From Pycnopodia helianthoides (Eukaryota > Echinodermata > Asteroidea > Forcipulatida > Asteriidae), in assembly GCA_032158295.1 (NCBI GenBank), contig CM063248.1, forward strand, positions 18,214,787-18,278,786: DNA of 64,000 nucleotides. Reading direction: 5' to 3'. The notes beneath the pieces were generated by a model, which worked only from the letters and a program-made list of their open reading frames with translations, was not told where the DNA came from and searched no databases. The position numbers and the translations under genes were made by a program. Positions 19,701-33,756 of this stretch are shown piece after piece (the stretch's first letter is position 1; each line of letters opens with the position of its first letter).

Positions 19701-21330
19701 CATAACATCTTGAGGAATATGCAACGACTCATGAACCCAGCTCCTGTATCAGCTCACTGACATCATAACATCTTGAGAATATGCAATGACTCACTGAACC
19801 CAGCCTCCTGTATCAGCTCACTGACATCATAACATCTTGAGGAATATGCAACGACTTACTGAACCCAGCCTCCTGTATCAGCTCACTGACATCATAACAT
19901 CTTGAGGAATATGCAACGACTCACTGAACCCAGCCTCCTGTATCAGCTCACTGACATCGTAACATCTTGAGAAATATGCAACGACTCACTGAACCCAGTC
20001 TCCTGTATCTGCTCACTGACATCATAACATCTTGAAGAATATGCAACGACTCACTGAACCCAGCATCTTGTAACTGCTCACTGACATCATAACATCTTGA
20101 AGAATATGCAACGACTCACTGAACCCAGCCTCCTGTATCAGCTCACTGACATCATAACATCTTGAGGAATATGCAGTGACTCACTGAACCCAGCATCTTG
20201 TAACTGCTCACTGACATCATAACATCTTGAAGAATATGCAACGACTCACTGAACCCAGCCTCCTGTATCTGCTCACTGACATCATAACATCTTGAGGAAT
20301 ATGCAACGACTCACTGAACCCAGCCTCCTGTATCAGCTCACTGACATCATAACATCTTGAAGAATATGCAACGACTCACTGAACCCAGCCTCCTGTATCA
20401 GCTCACTGACATCATAACATCTTGAGGAATATGCAACGACTTACTGAACCCAGCCTCCTGTATCAGCTCACAGACATCATAACATCTTGAGGAATATGCA
20501 ACGACTCACTGAACCCAGTCTCCTGTATCTGCTCACTGACATCATAACATCTTGAGTAATATGCAATGACTCACTGAACCCAGCCTCCTGTATCAGCTCA
20601 CTGACATCATAACATCTTGAGGAATATGCAACGACTCACTGAACCCAGTCTCCTGTATCTGCTCACTGACATCATAACATCTTGAAGAATATGCAACGAC
20701 TCACTGAACCCAGCCTCCTGTATCAGCTCACTGACATCATAACATCTTGAGGAATATGCAGTGACTCACTGAACCCAGCATCTTGTAACTGCTCACTGAC
20801 ATCATAACATCTTGAAGAATATGCAACGACTCACTGAACCCAGCCTCCTGTATCTGCTCACTGACATCATAACATCTTGAGGAATATGCAACGACTCACT
20901 GAACCCAGCCTCCTGTATCAGCTCACTGACATCATAACATCTTGAAGAATATGCAACGACTCACTGAACCCAGCCTCCTGTATCAGCTCACTGACATCAT
21001 AACATCTTGAGGAATATGCAACGACTTACTGAACCCAGCCTCCTGTATCAGCTCACAGACATCATAACGTCTTGAGTAATATGCAATGACTCACTGAACC
21101 CAGCCTCCTGTATCAGCTCACTGACATCATAACATCTTGAGGAATATGCAACGACTCACTGAACCCAGCCTCCTGTATCTGCTCACTGACATCATAACAT
21201 CTTGAGGAATATGCAATGACTCTCTGAACCCAGCCTCCTGTATCTGCTCACTGACATCATAACATCTTGAGGAATATGCAATGACTCACTGAACCCAGCA
21301 TCTTGTAACTGCTCACTGATATCAGATCTT
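16765..21330 (+). repeat. 65-bp satellite array (~70 copies)
   Basis: The unit reads cgactcactgaacccagcct, cctgtatcagctcactgaca, tcataacatcttgaggaata, tgcaa. It holds two ctcactga motifs about 31 bp apart, so it may be an old dimer. The unit length is not divisible by 3 and no long frame exists. Copies are highly homogeneous except at 17,340-18,250, where many single-base deletions occur. The array sits inside an exon-like module (acceptor before 16,703, donor after 21,424). Confidence 0.95.
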
Positions 21331-23739
21331 TTTGACATGGTCACTGTGACTCATTGAATAAAATCTGATGTAACTGGCCTGACTGACATCATAACAAGGC
21401 CCAGCAAATTCCTCTTGTAATAAGGTAAGTTATACTTCAAACATTCATATTTTCTTCTTTATTATTTAAAGATTAGTCTAAAATGTTTATACTCAAAGAA
21501 TACTGAAAGTTTGTGCTTATTTAGGATGTCTTCAGAGGTGTTGGGTGTTCACCCAAAAATATATCTATGGGAATGTACAATGTATGCCAAACTTACAAAG
21601 TATTTAAGTATATAATGAGTATCACTGAGTGACAGATTTGAGCACTATATAAGAAGCCACCATTATTACTATTATTAGTATCCTACATTTGAAAAACAGT
21701 GCCTTCTATTTGTATTAATATATTTTGTTTGGTCCGTTTGATTAAGCATATTTGATGTGTGCTCAGAATGTACCAATAAAGTCATTACAAAGTATTTAAA
21801 TCGTCAAACTAGCATCTTTTTCAAGTAACACAAAAGTTGCCTAAATGTGATTGGAGGTGGTTTTTTTTTTACTAACAGGGAAACAATTTAGTCTATCATG
21901 TTCTGTGTGTCCCACGTGTAAGTCTTACAATGTATGTGTTTCAAGCTCATGGCTTATTAACAGCATTTTGTTATTTGATGTTGTTCATCTGCAGGTTGTT
22001 TGCAATCTGTCTCTGCCCATCCATTTGAAGTCCTGAAGTATTCACCAATGAAACCTAACTGAAGAACCCAGTCATCTATTGAAGGTTGAGAAAGGCAAGG
22101 CCCAGTCATCACTAGTCAACTGAGTTTTGTCATTGCTACATTGAAATCTTATTGATCGTACCTGCTAGAGCTTCATGCCAGACATGTACAGTCACACATT
22201 AAGGTAAATCAACAATAAATGTTCTGCTGGATAGTTATGTAAATATTTTACAATTTGATTAGTTGAAATACTTTTCATTATTTGTTGTACAAGTCCTTCA
22301 GAGTAATGGCGAAACATCTTGTCATTGAGTCGGATTACAAATGACAAAGTAGAATTATGAACTTGTAATGTTGTTTTGACTCGACCAGTTTGAGCCAACA
22401 TTTCCAAAATACCACCCATGAATTTAATTCTGGTAACACCAACCCCTGAAAAATGTTACATGCAGAATATTGTTGACGAAATAAAAAATGGTATTAGCAC
22501 CAGGGTTTACAGTTCTCTTCAGAGAAATTTTGCATGGAAGCCCTCTTTGTTCACAGTGTTCGGCTGTCTGCTTAGCTGTAAATCATGATAATCAACCACT
22601 AAAGAACATTGGGAGCTATTGCGACAGCCTATCGATCTGTCGTGATCGTGGTTTGTCAAACATCAGAATGAGGGTTGGGGTACGGGAACAAGTAATTTTG
22701 ATTGGTAATTCAAGTTTTGTCCTTGTCTGTACCGGGCCAATGAAACAAGATGCTGTAAGTGAATGCTTAGTTCTCTGGAGCTTTCCGAATAAATCAACAA
22801 GTCCACCGCTGTTGAACTGGTCCCAAGCAGATTGTTCTGGGCGTGTTATCACTCGACAACTACACACAATAAGGACTCTATTACTTGTCTTCATCAGGCC
22901 TTCCCTCCTGAGTTCTTGATATTTGTGCCTGTTAAGACGTTTTATTGGTTAATTGGTTTAACAAATCAGTATTAATATCTTCACATCAATTTTACGATTG
23001 CTCTTTTACACAGACATCTGCTGTCATTGTATCCAGCAAAGAGAATTGGGCCTGCTGGTTAACCATCTTGGATTGTATCTACTAGCAGACATAACTCAAG
23101 GAAAACAGAACCTCTCAAGAATCCCTTCTAAATATGTCTCTCTGACATGATGTCTGGAGGATTATGTGACAACTCCATGGAGCAAGACATTTACTTCCAG
23201 AGTTGAAGATGTAGGAGGCAGATCTTTGTTATATCTTGTCCTCTGAGCCATTGAGTGTTACTTAGAACACTTGAGTGACCTCATGGAGAGCCAAGCAAGT
23301 AGATACACATGTAAAGGATGCAAGTCTACACTTCCAAATAAAGGTAAATGTAATTATTGAGATGTACACATAGGCTCAGTAAAGTATGCAATTTACTAAG
23401 GTTGACCAATTTACAGTTTCAACAGGTGAGGGTTAGTGAACACTCTTTCCCAAGGGACCTTGCCAAGAAGCTGAAAACATTTTGGACAAATCCTAGAGCA
23501 TGTACAGTGCTCAATAAACACACCAATGAAGCAGTGAAGGAAGACTGTATCTATCAGTACTCTGTTCTATATTCAAACTGAATTACAAATGTTTAGCCGT
23601 TGTTGTTTTTAAGGAAGATGTTGAGTGTTTAGTGTTTAGTGTTTGACATTTTTGGTCAGAGTTGTACCAATCAAGATTAGGGCCCAATTTCATGTAACTG
23701 CTTGTTGGTACAGACCGCTAAATGTTCAAGGGTCACTCA

Positions 23740-24820
23740 TGTGCCATCTCTTGAATTTTCACGAAGTATACAGTGTCCAGTCAGCCCCAAACCTGCAAAC
23801 CTAATGGTTTTTTAACTCTCAAATTGTTTGTCATTCTGTGTTTGCTGTATTATAAAATTTCCCAAAACACCTGTTGTCCAGTCCCTCAAAACGAATCTCA
23901 AGATATTTATGCCCAATGATTTTGCCAACTTTAAAATATTTGAGCCAATGTTGTGGCATCTTTTAAATTTTTCGAAATCACATGTTAATCAGTCTCTTAA
24001 AAACTTGCCAGCCCATCTTGAAATTGTTCCTGAGCTGATTTTGTGCCGTTTTCAAAACTTTCCCAGATGTTCCCAGATGTCTGTCCAGTGCCTCAAAAAC
24101 TTTATAATTTATTAATTTCCAACACTCAAACGGTTTCTAAATCGATATTGTGGACAGTGGTGTCTCTGTAATTTTCCCTATCAACTTATTGTCCAGTTCT
24201 TTCGAACAATTGCCAACTTATTGATTTGTCAACTCTCAAGTTGTTCCTGAGTTGATGCCAGGTCAACACTTAAACTTGATTTCATTTTTAACCTCTTTAA
24301 TTTTTTTTACCAACCTTTATTGTTCCATCTCTTAAATTTTCCAAAGTCCCTCGAAAACTTACCATCCTCATGATTTCTCAACGCTCAAATTGTTCCAGAC
24401 CCAATGTTGTGTTGTCTCTTAAATTTCCTAAAGCACTTGTTGTCCAGTCCCTCAAAACTTGCCAACGTAATGACCTTTTCAAAACTCAAATTGTTCACGA
24501 GCCGGTGTTGTGATGTCTTTTAAAATTTTCCAAAGTGTATGATGTCCATTCCCTCAAAAACTTGCCAACTTAAAGATTTGTTTAACTGTCAAAATGTTCC
24601 TAATTCGATGTTGTGCCGTGTCTTTATACTTCTTTAAAACACGTGTTGACCACTACCCCAAAACTTCCTGATATAATATTTCTACTCTCAAAATGTTTTC
24701 AAATTGTTGTCCACTTCCTCAAACACTTTACAAATATGGTTTTTCAACTGATAAATATTATAACAGCTGATGTTGTGCCTTCTGTAATTTTCCCTCTGTA
24801 AATGTTGTACTATGTTGAAA
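23740..24820 (+). repeat. ~100-bp degenerate tandem repeat, second block
   Basis: About ten diverged copies of the 15,560 unit (tttttaactctcaaattgtt, ttgtccagtccctcaaaact, gagccgatgttgtg). AT-rich and without coding potential. Confidence 0.8.
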
Positions 24821-25871
24821 CTATGCAGCACTCGAAACACAGGACAAAGTCTGTGTGACATCACAGATTTTTTTCTTATAAATTTGTCATACCATGACCG
24901 ACAGAAGATTAAAGTCACAAAATTAAATTGTACATGTTGTTTCAATCTTTTTACAGGTAGTTTTAACCATGACCCTGTATTTGTCGGATGAACCAGTGGA
25001 CACTGCAAGCCCTTAATCAATCAGACATCAATTGCATCTCCTTAAGGATACAGCATCTAAAGAAGAAAAAAAACTTACTCACCAAGGTATGTTGCTGTTT
25101 TTTTTTTACCAAACCTTTAGTCTTCAAACGGCCTGCAATTGCCCTGCGTGTTGATTGCTTGAAACTCTGCATCACTCGAAAGTCTGTGTGATGGCACTGA
25201 TTTTTCCTATTGATGTAGACTCTGCATCAAAGATAGCGGCCCTCAAATTGGTTTCAAGACTACCTTTCTAAAGGAAAAAAGATCCATACCTTGAAATTAA
25301 TTTCAACTTAAAATTGTGCTATCTCTCGAAAACATTCCAAGTTAATGTTGTAATGCTAAAATCATTTTGCGTCACTCCAAACACTTGAGAGATTTGATGT
25401 GTACACACATAATTTTTGTTGTTGATGTAGACTCTGGTTTGCTCTTAACAGAGCAGAAAGTTTGTGTGACTGTATATTATTTTTTTTTATTGATGAAAGA
25501 CTCTGCGTCACTCCAAACACTTGAGAGATTTGATGTGTCGACACATAATTCTTGTTGCTGATGTAGAGTCAGTGTGTGACACAGATGTTTCTTTTCTATG
25601 TAGAGTCTGAATCACTGCAAAGACAGGAGAGTGTCTCTGCAACAGAAGAGTGTCTGTGTTTCAAATACCAGATGACTGTAAGCTTGCCTGATGTACCTGA
25701 CACCAACAAAAGTACTTGTTGGATTGTTTCAGTGTATGTTTTAACCCACAATGGACTGTCACTTTTTGGGAACATGTTGTTGAGGTTGAACTAGAATATC
25801 AGAGAGGAGGGTATAACATGAAGTGTTTCAAGAGTCTATCTTACTTTGACTTGTATTCTTTTCCTTTGGCA

Positions 25872-25980
25872 GAAACCCAGGAAAACAAAGAAAGAAGAGG
25901 GATAAATGACTGCATCAAGCGAGGGAGTGAACCAGATATTCCTTACTGCATAGCTGAACCAGAGGCAGGAGATGTCTTTG
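25872..25980 (+). pseudogene. Decayed duplicate of CNBD2-like exon d
   Basis: The block from tttggcag|aaacccagg to gatgtcttt|gtaagt mirrors exon d at 7415-7528. From the original acceptor the frame hits TAA after KPRKTKKEEG because of a net one-base loss, and three codons (VRV in the parent) are missing. The rest (IKRGSEPDIPYC...EAGDVF) is intact in another frame. Both splice sites are preserved. No other CNBD2-like exon is seen nearby, so it is an orphan exon copy. Confidence 0.75.
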
Positions 25981-26539
25981 TAAGTATTGAAATAAATCTG
26001 AGTTCTTTGTCTGCTATCATTTAGACTTAAACTTATCTTTACATTCAAGCATTATATGGAATTATTTGTGAATCTTAGTGAAGAATTGATACACAAATCT
26101 TGTAGAACTTTGACTGCCAAGCTGATGTTTGATTGTTGATTTCAATGCAAAACTAAGCATACTGAGAGCTGATAGTTTAAAGCATCTATAGTCATATATT
26201 CATGCTGTCATAGATTTGTTTTTGCTTGATTATAAAGAAGTTGTAGATTTGAGACTACGGGTCATTTGGGGTCAAAAAAAGCTTTGCTTGATGCACCCTT
26301 TGGCAACAGTTTTTGTGTTTAAATGAAAAACTGAAGTAGAGTTCATTTTGTGGAAGTTTGACAGTGAACTATCGTTTAATCTTTGTGGTTGATTTAAACT
26401 TGTCTTGCAATGAAAACGCAACTAGCCAATTGTACAAGTACTTCCAAACAGCCTTTTTGTCAAATCATCATGTAACAGTTGGAGTGGTGTTTTGCTCTTC
26501 TAAGCTTAGGTTGTTGCACAAGAAGAGTAACCAAGCCCA

Positions 26540-27110
26540 GTGGGTAGCTTTTAGTTAGTTAGTTAGAAATTCCTAACCTTTTTGAGCTTACTGATGACAT
26601 ACACATGTATATTGCGGACCAGCAGAGTAAGAAAACCTTGATAATTGGTTGTAGTTCAATGCAGCAACTGTAGTTTACTAGGGTTAGTAGTTGAACATAC
26701 TGACGAGATATACTTGTAGATTGTAGAGCAGAAGAGTAAGCAGTCCTTGATGATTGGTTGTAGTTAGATGCAGCAACTGTAGTGTACTAGAGTTAGTAGT
26801 TGAACATGATTGGTTGTAGTTAGATGCAGCAACTGTAGTTTACTAGGGTTAGTAGTTGAACATACAGACGAGATGTACAAGTAGATTGTAGAGCAGAATA
26901 GTAAGCAGTCCTTGATGATTGGTTGTAGTAAGATGCAGCAACTGTAGTTTACTAGAGTTAGTAGTTGAACATACAGACAAGATGTACATGTAGATTGCAG
27001 ACCAGCAGAGTAAGCAGACCTTGATGATTGGTTGTAGTTTGATGCAGGAACTTTACTTTACTAGGGTTAGTAGTTGAACTTACAGACGAGATGCACGTTT
27101 GATGAAACAG
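26540..27110 (+). repeat. ~108-bp tandem array, second locus
   Basis: About five copies, some shortened, of the unit at 8,025-8,470 (ccttgatgattggttgtag, ...cagcaactgtagtttacta). Confidence 0.85.
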
Positions 27111-28140
27111 GAAAAAGTCTGTGTGATGGCACGGACTTTTCTGATTGATGTACACTCTCGTCACTCAAAACACAGGACTAATTCTATGACGGAGTCGATG
27201 TAGACTCTACGTTTCCCAAAACAGAGGAGAAAGTCTGTGTGATGGCACAGATTTTTCTTTTTACATATAGACTCTGGGTCACCCTTTACACAGGAGAAAG
27301 TTTGTGTGACTGCGCAGACTTTTCTTATTTGATGTAGACTTTGCGTTACGCCAATTACAGGAGAAAGTTTGTGTAACAGGTCCGAGTTTGTCTTTTTGTT
27401 GTGACACTCAAAACATGAGAAAAATATTGTTTGTGTTACTGCGCAACACATTTTGCTGTAGATTCTGCTTCTTTCCTAACACATGAGAAAGTTTGTGTGA
27501 CTACACAGATTTTTTTTATTGATGTAAACTATTGGTCAAACGAAACACAGGAATAAAGTCTGTGTGATAGCTCAGATTTTTCTTACTGATGTAGACCCTT
27601 CGTCTCTCCAAACGCAGGAGAAAAACTGTGCGACGGCAGAGAAAAACTGTGCGACGGCATAGATTTTTCTTTTTGATGAACACTCTGGGTTGCACTTAAC
27701 ATAGCAGAAAGTATTGTGACTGCACATATTTTTGTAATGATGTAGATTATGGGTCACTTTAAACACATGAGAAAGTCTGTGTGAGGACACAAATTTGTTT
27801 TTATTGATGAAGACTCTGCATAACACGCTTGAATTTTCTGTTTGACTGTACAGATTTTTCTTACTGATGTTAACTGTTGGTCAATCGAAACACAGCAGAA
27901 AGTATGTGTGAAAGCACAGATTTTTGTTATGATATACATGTAGGTTATGGGTCAATCCAAACACATGAGATAGTCTGTATAGTAGCACAGATTTTTCTTA
28001 CTGATGTAGACCCTGCGTCACTCCAAACACAGGAGAAAAACTTTGTGATGGCACAGATTTTTCTTATTGATGTTAACTTTAGGTTGCTTTTAACACATCA
28101 GATAGTTTGTTTGTCGGGGCAGATTTTTTCTTTTTGTTTT

Positions 28141-28457
28141 AGACTCTTTGTCACTCCAAACATGGGAGAAAAATTGTGTCTCAAAACATCTCCATTTCGA
28201 TGCAGAACTGTTCAGATCTTTTCAAATACAGTTTTGCCCAGTCTGTCGCAACCATTCCAAGTTGATGTTGTTCTGTTGAAATAATATTTGCCATTTGATG
28301 AAATTACAACCTTGTATTTTATTTTGTTTGCTTATTACTCACTGGTTGAAGAGCAGCATCTATCATGAAGGAGATCCTCTTTCACCAGTAGATTCAACTA
28401 TCAAAGTCAACTTAGATTGTCATGGGATGGCTATGCATCACTCCCTCCTTGTCTGAG
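28141..28457 (+). repeat. Higher-order module A of the 66-bp array
   Basis: It starts tttgtcactccaaacatggg, continues ttccaagttgatgttgttct and tgccatttgatgaaattaca, and ends with the exon-like piece gcatctatcatgaagga...ttgtctgag|gtaaga. The same module recurs about 2.9, 5.6 and 7.2 kb downstream. Confidence 0.8.
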
Positions 28458-31065
28458 GTAAGATTTTTTTTCTGATTGGTATAGACTGCAGATCCTTCAA
28501 GTTACAAGAGAAAGTTTGTGTGTCTGCACAGGTTTTTCCTACTAATGTAGACCCTGTGTCACTCCAAACATAGGAGAAAAACTGTGTGACTGCATAGATT
28601 TTTCTTACTGATGAAGACTCTGTGCCCCTCAAAACACACATGAATATTTTTTTTGACTGTGCAGATTTTTCTAACTGATCAAGACTCTAGGTTGCTCTTA
28701 ACACTTGAGCAAGTTTGTCTGACTGCGCAGATTTGTCTTATTGTTGTTTACTATTTGTCAATCGCAACACAGGAGAAAGTCTGTGTGATGGCGCAGATTT
28801 TTCTTATTGATGTAGACTCTGCATCACTCCAAACACAGGAGAAAGCTTGTGTGATGGTGCAGATTTTTCTTACTGATGTAGACCCTGCTTCACTCCAAAC
28901 ACAGGAGATAAACTGTGCGACGACATATATTTTTTTTATTGATGTAGACTCTGGGTTGCTCTTAACACAGCAGAAAGTCTTTGTGACGGCACAGATTTGT
29001 TCTTTTGATGTTGACTCTGCGTAACTCCAAACACATGAGATATTTCTGTGTGACTACACAGATTTTTGTTTTTGACGTTAATTATTGGTCAATCAAAAAA
29101 CACAGGAGAAAAACTGTGCGAAGGCATAGCTTTTATCTTATTGATGTGGACTCTAAGTTGCTCTTAACTCTTGAGAAAGTTTGTGCGACTGTGCAGATTT
29201 ATCTTATTGATGTAAACTTTTGGTCAATCGAAACACAGGAGAAAGTCTGTGTGATAGCACAGATTTTTCTTACTGATTTAGACCCTATGTCACTCCAAAC
29301 ACAGGAGAAAAACTCTGTGACAACATAGATTTTTCTTACTGTTTTAGACTCAGGGTTGCTCTTGACAAAGCAGAAAGTCTGTTTGACAGCACAGATTGTT
29401 CTTTTGATGTTGACTCTCTGTCAAGCCAAACACAGAAGAAAAACTGTGTGACTGCACAGATTTTTCTTATTGATGTTAACTCTTGTTGCTCTTAACACAT
29501 GAGAAAGTTTGTGTAACGACACAGATTTGTTCTTATTGATGAAGATTCTGCATCACTCAAAACACACGTGAATTTCTTGTTTGACTGTGCAGATTTTTCT
29601 TATTGATATAGACTCTGGGTTGCTCTTAACATAGCAGAAAGTCTATGTGACGGCACATATTTTTGATGTAGATTATGGGTCCCTTTAAACACATGAAAAA
29701 AAACTGTGTGATGACGCAGATTTGTTTTTATTGATGAAGACTTTGCGTCATTTAAAACACACATAAATTTTCTGTTTAACTTTGCAGATTTTTTTTACTG
29801 ATGTTAACTGTTGGTCAATCGAAACTCAGCAGATAGTATGTGTGATAGCACAGTTTTTCTTACTGATCTAGTCTCTGGGTTGCTCTTAACATAGCAGAAA
29901 GTCTGTGTGACGGCACATATTTTTGCATTGATGTAAACTTTTGGTCAATCGAAACACAGAAGAAATTATATGTGATAGCACAGATTTTTCTTACTGATAT
30001 AGACCCTGCGTCACTCCAAACACAGGAATAAAACTGTGTGACTGCAAGGATTTTTTCTTACTGATGTAGTCTCTGGGTTGCTCTTAACACAGCAGAAAGT
30101 TTGTGTGTTGGGGCAGATTTTGTTTCTTTTTGTTGGAGACTCTTTGTCACTCCAAACATGGCAGAAAAATTGTGTCTCAAAACATTTCCAGGTTGATGCA
30201 GAACTGTTCAGAACGTTTCAAAAACAATTTTGTCCAGTCTGTCATAACCATTCCAAGTTGATGTTGTTCTGTAGAATTTTCTGTGTGACTGCGCAGAATT
30301 TACTTGATGATGTAGAAACTTTTCCCTCCAAATACAGGAGAAAAACTGTGTGACTCCACAGGTTTTTCTAATTGATGTAAACTATTGGTCAATCGAAACA
30401 CAGCAGAAAGTCTGTTTGATAGCACATATTTTTCTTACTGATGTAGACCCTATGTCACTTCAAACACAGGAGAAAAACTGTGCAACGGCATAGCTTTTAT
30501 CTTATCGATGTGGACTCTAAGTTGTTCTTAACTCTTTAGAATGTTTGTGTGACTGCGCAGATTGATCATAATGATGTAAACTTTTGGTCAATCAAAACAC
30601 AACAGAAAGTCTGTGTGATAGCACTGATTTTTCTTACTGATGTACACCCTGCGTCACTCCAAACACAGGAGAAAAACTGTGCGACGACATAGATTTTTCT
30701 TATTGATGTAGACTCTGGGTTGCTCTTAACATAGCAGAAAGTTGTGTGACTGCACATATTTTTGTTATGATATAGATTATGGGTCAATCCAAACACATAA
30801 AAAAGTCTGTGTGATAGCACAGATTTTTCTTATTGATGTAAACACTGAGATTTTTCTTACTGTTTTAGACTCTGGGTTGCTCTTGACACAGCAGAAAGTC
30901 TGTCTGACAGCACAGATTGTTCTTTTGATGTTGACTCTGCGTCACTCCAACAGGAGAAAAACTGTGTGACTGCACAGATTTTTTTTATTGATGTAGTCTC
31001 TGGGTTGCTCTTAACACAGCAGATAATTTGTGTGTTTGGGCAGTTTTTCTATATTTTTTTAAAAC

Positions 31066-31378
31066 TGTTTGTCACTGCAAACATGGGAGAAAAATTGTGT
31101 CCCAAAACATTCCCAGGTTGATGCAGAACTGTTCAGAACATTCCAAAAAGAATTTTGTCCAGTCTGTCACAACCATTCCAAGTTGATGTTGTTCTGTTGA
31201 AATAATTTTTGCCATTTGATGAAATTACAACCTTGTGTTTTATTTTGTTTGCTTATTATTCACTGGTTGAAGAGCAGCATCTATCATGAAGGAGAGCCTC
31301 TTTCACCAGTAGATTCATCTATCAAAGTCAACTTAGATTGTCATGGTATGGCTATGCATCACTCCCTCCTTGTCTGAG
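31066..31378 (+). repeat. Higher-order module B of the 66-bp array
   Basis: Near-identical to module A, including the terminal ttgtctgag|gtaaga donor-like site. Confidence 0.8.
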
Positions 31379-33756
31379 GTAAGAGTTTTTTTTTTGATAT
31401 AGACTGTGAATCACTCAGATTACAAGACAAAGTTTGTGTGCAGGGCAGAGTTTTTCTTTTGATATAGACTCTGCGTCACGCCAAAAACATGAGAATTTTC
31501 TGTGTGACTGCGCAGAATTTTGTTGATGATGTAGACACTATGTCCACCAAATACAGGAAAAAGTCTGTGTGACTGCACAGGTTTTTTCTTATTGATGTAG
31601 ACCGTGTGTCACTTTAAACATACAAGAAAAACTGTGTGACTGCACAGATTTTTCTTATTGATCTTATCTCTAGGTTGCTCTTAACACATGAGAAAGTTTG
31701 TGTAACAACACAGATTTGTTCTTATTGATGAAGACTCTGCATCATTCAAAACACACGTGAATTTTTTGTTTCACTTTGCAGATTTTTCTTACTGAAGTTT
31801 ACTCTAGGTTGCTCTTAACACATGAGAAAGTCTGTGTAACGACACAGATTTGTTTTTATTGATAAAGACTCTCCGTCACTCTAAACACATGTGAATTTTC
31901 TGTGTGACAGCACAGATTATTTCTTATCGATGTAAACTCTAGGTTGCTCTTAACACATGAGAAAGTCTGTGTGACGACACAGATTGTTCTTTAGATGTTC
32001 ACTCTGCGTAGCTCCAAAAAAAAGTGAATTTTCTGTTTGACTGTGCAGATTTTTCTTGTTGATGTAAACTATTGCTCAATCGAAATACAGGAGATAGTCT
32101 GTGTGATAGCACAGACTTTTCTGACCGATGTAGAACTTGTGTCACTCCACACTAAGGAGAAAAACTGTGCAACGGCTTGTTTTTTTATCTTATTGATGTG
32201 GACTCTAAGTTGTTCTTAACTCTTTAGAATGTTTGTGTGACTGCACAGATTGATCATATTGATGTAATCTTTTGGTCAATCGAAACACAACAGAAAGTCT
32301 GTGTGATAGCACTGATTTTTCTTACTGATGTACACCCTGCGTCACTCCAAACACAGGAGAAAAACTGTGCGACGACATAGATTTTTCTTATTGATGTAGA
32401 CTCTGGGTTGCTCTTAACATAGCAGAAAGTTGTGTGACGGCACATAATTTTGTTATTATATAGATTATGGGTCAATCCAAGCACATAAAAAAGTCTGTTT
32501 GATAGCACAGTTTCTTCTTATTGATGTAGACATTCCAAACACAGGAGAAAAACTGTGTGACTGCACAGATTTTTGATTTTGATGTTAACTCTAGGTTGCT
32601 CTTAACACATGAGAAAGAGTTGTTCTTATTGATGAAGACTCTGCATCACTCAAAACACACAGGAATTTTCTGTGTGACCGCACAGATTATTTCTTATTGA
32701 TGTAAACTCTAGGTTGCTCTTAACACATGAGAAAGTCTGTGTAACGACACAGTTGTTTTCTTATTGATGAAGACTCTGCGTCACTCTAAACACATGTGAA
32801 TTTTCTGTTTGACTGTCCAGATTTTTCTTACTGATGAAGACTCTTAACACATGAGAAAGTATGTGTGACTGCAAAAATTTATCTTGTTGATTTAGACTAT
32901 TGGTCAATCGAAACACAGCAGAAAGTCTGTGTATTAGCACAGATTTTTCTTACTGATGTAGACCCTATGTCACTCCTTACACAGGAGAAAAACTGTGAGA
33001 CAGCATTGATTTTTCTTACTGTTTTAGACTCAGGGTTGCTCTTAACACAGCAGAAAGTCTTTGTGATGGCACAGATTTGTTCTTTTGATGTTGACTCTGC
33101 ATAGCTCCAAACACATGAGATATTTCTGTTTGACTGTGCAGATTTTTCTTGTTGATGTAAACTATTGGTCAATCAAAACACAGGAGATAGTCTGTGTGAT
33201 AGTACAGACTTTTCTGACCGATAAAGAACTTGTGTCACTCCAAACACAGGAGAAAAACTGTGCGACGGCATGGCTTTTATCTTACTGATGTGGACTCTAA
33301 GTTGCTCTTAACTCTTTAGAATGTTTGTGTGACTGCGCAAATTTATCATATTGATGTAAACTTTTGGTCAATCTAAACACATGAGAAAGTCTGCGTGATA
33401 GCACTGATTTTTCTTACTGGTGTAGACCCTGCTTCACTCCAAACACAGGAGAAAAACTGTGCGATGACATAGATTTTTCTTATTGATGTACACTCTGGGT
33501 TGCTCTTAACATAGCAGAAAGTCTGAGTGACGGCACAGATTTTTGTATTGATGTAAACTATTGGTCAATTGAAACACAGAAGAAAATATATGTGATAGCA
33601 CAGATTTTTCTTACTGATGTAGACCCTGCGTCACACCAAACACAGGAATAAAACTGTGTGACTGCACATATTTTTTCTTACTGATGTAGTCTCTGGGTTG
33701 CTCTTAACACAGCAGAAAGTTTGTGTGTTGGGGCAGATTTTTTCTTTTTGTTGGAG

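Larger units (their letters stand above)
16703..25086 (+). ncRNA. Candidate spliced non-coding transcript (exon-like intervals)
   Basis: Intervals with an acceptor-like left edge and a donor-like right edge, all on the plus strand, are 16,703-21,424 (ag|att...aataag|gtaagt), 21,995-22,203 (ctgcag|gtt...ttaag|gtaaat), 23,014-23,343 (acacag|aca...aaag|gtaaat) and 24,957-25,086 (tttacag|gta...accaag|gtatgt). A similar one lies at 36,264-36,446 (gttacag|atg...accaag|gtaagg). None carries a convincing reading frame. The splice sites look good but are short motifs, and no transcript evidence is available here. Confidence 0.22.
25750..27110 (+). repeat. Segmental duplication, copy 2
   Basis: It matches 7,000-8,470 in the same orientation (ggaacatgttgttgaggttg, the exon-d copy, the intron after it and the ~108-bp array). 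It lacks the SINE present in copy 1, so its acceptor region shows the pre-insertion state. Confidence 0.8.

Noticed and set aside
22488..22919. 143-codon plus-strand frame overlapping a 92-codon minus-strand frame
   Set aside because: Cys/Ser/Leu-rich translation without recognisable domain, no splice partner, and the opposite strand is equally open. It is likely chance.
28653..29328. Open frames of 60-135 codons on both strands across the 66-bp array
   Set aside because: The unit is 66 bp, so any frame without a stop in one unit stays open across several. The frames have no consistent start, break at every indel, and exist on both strands.
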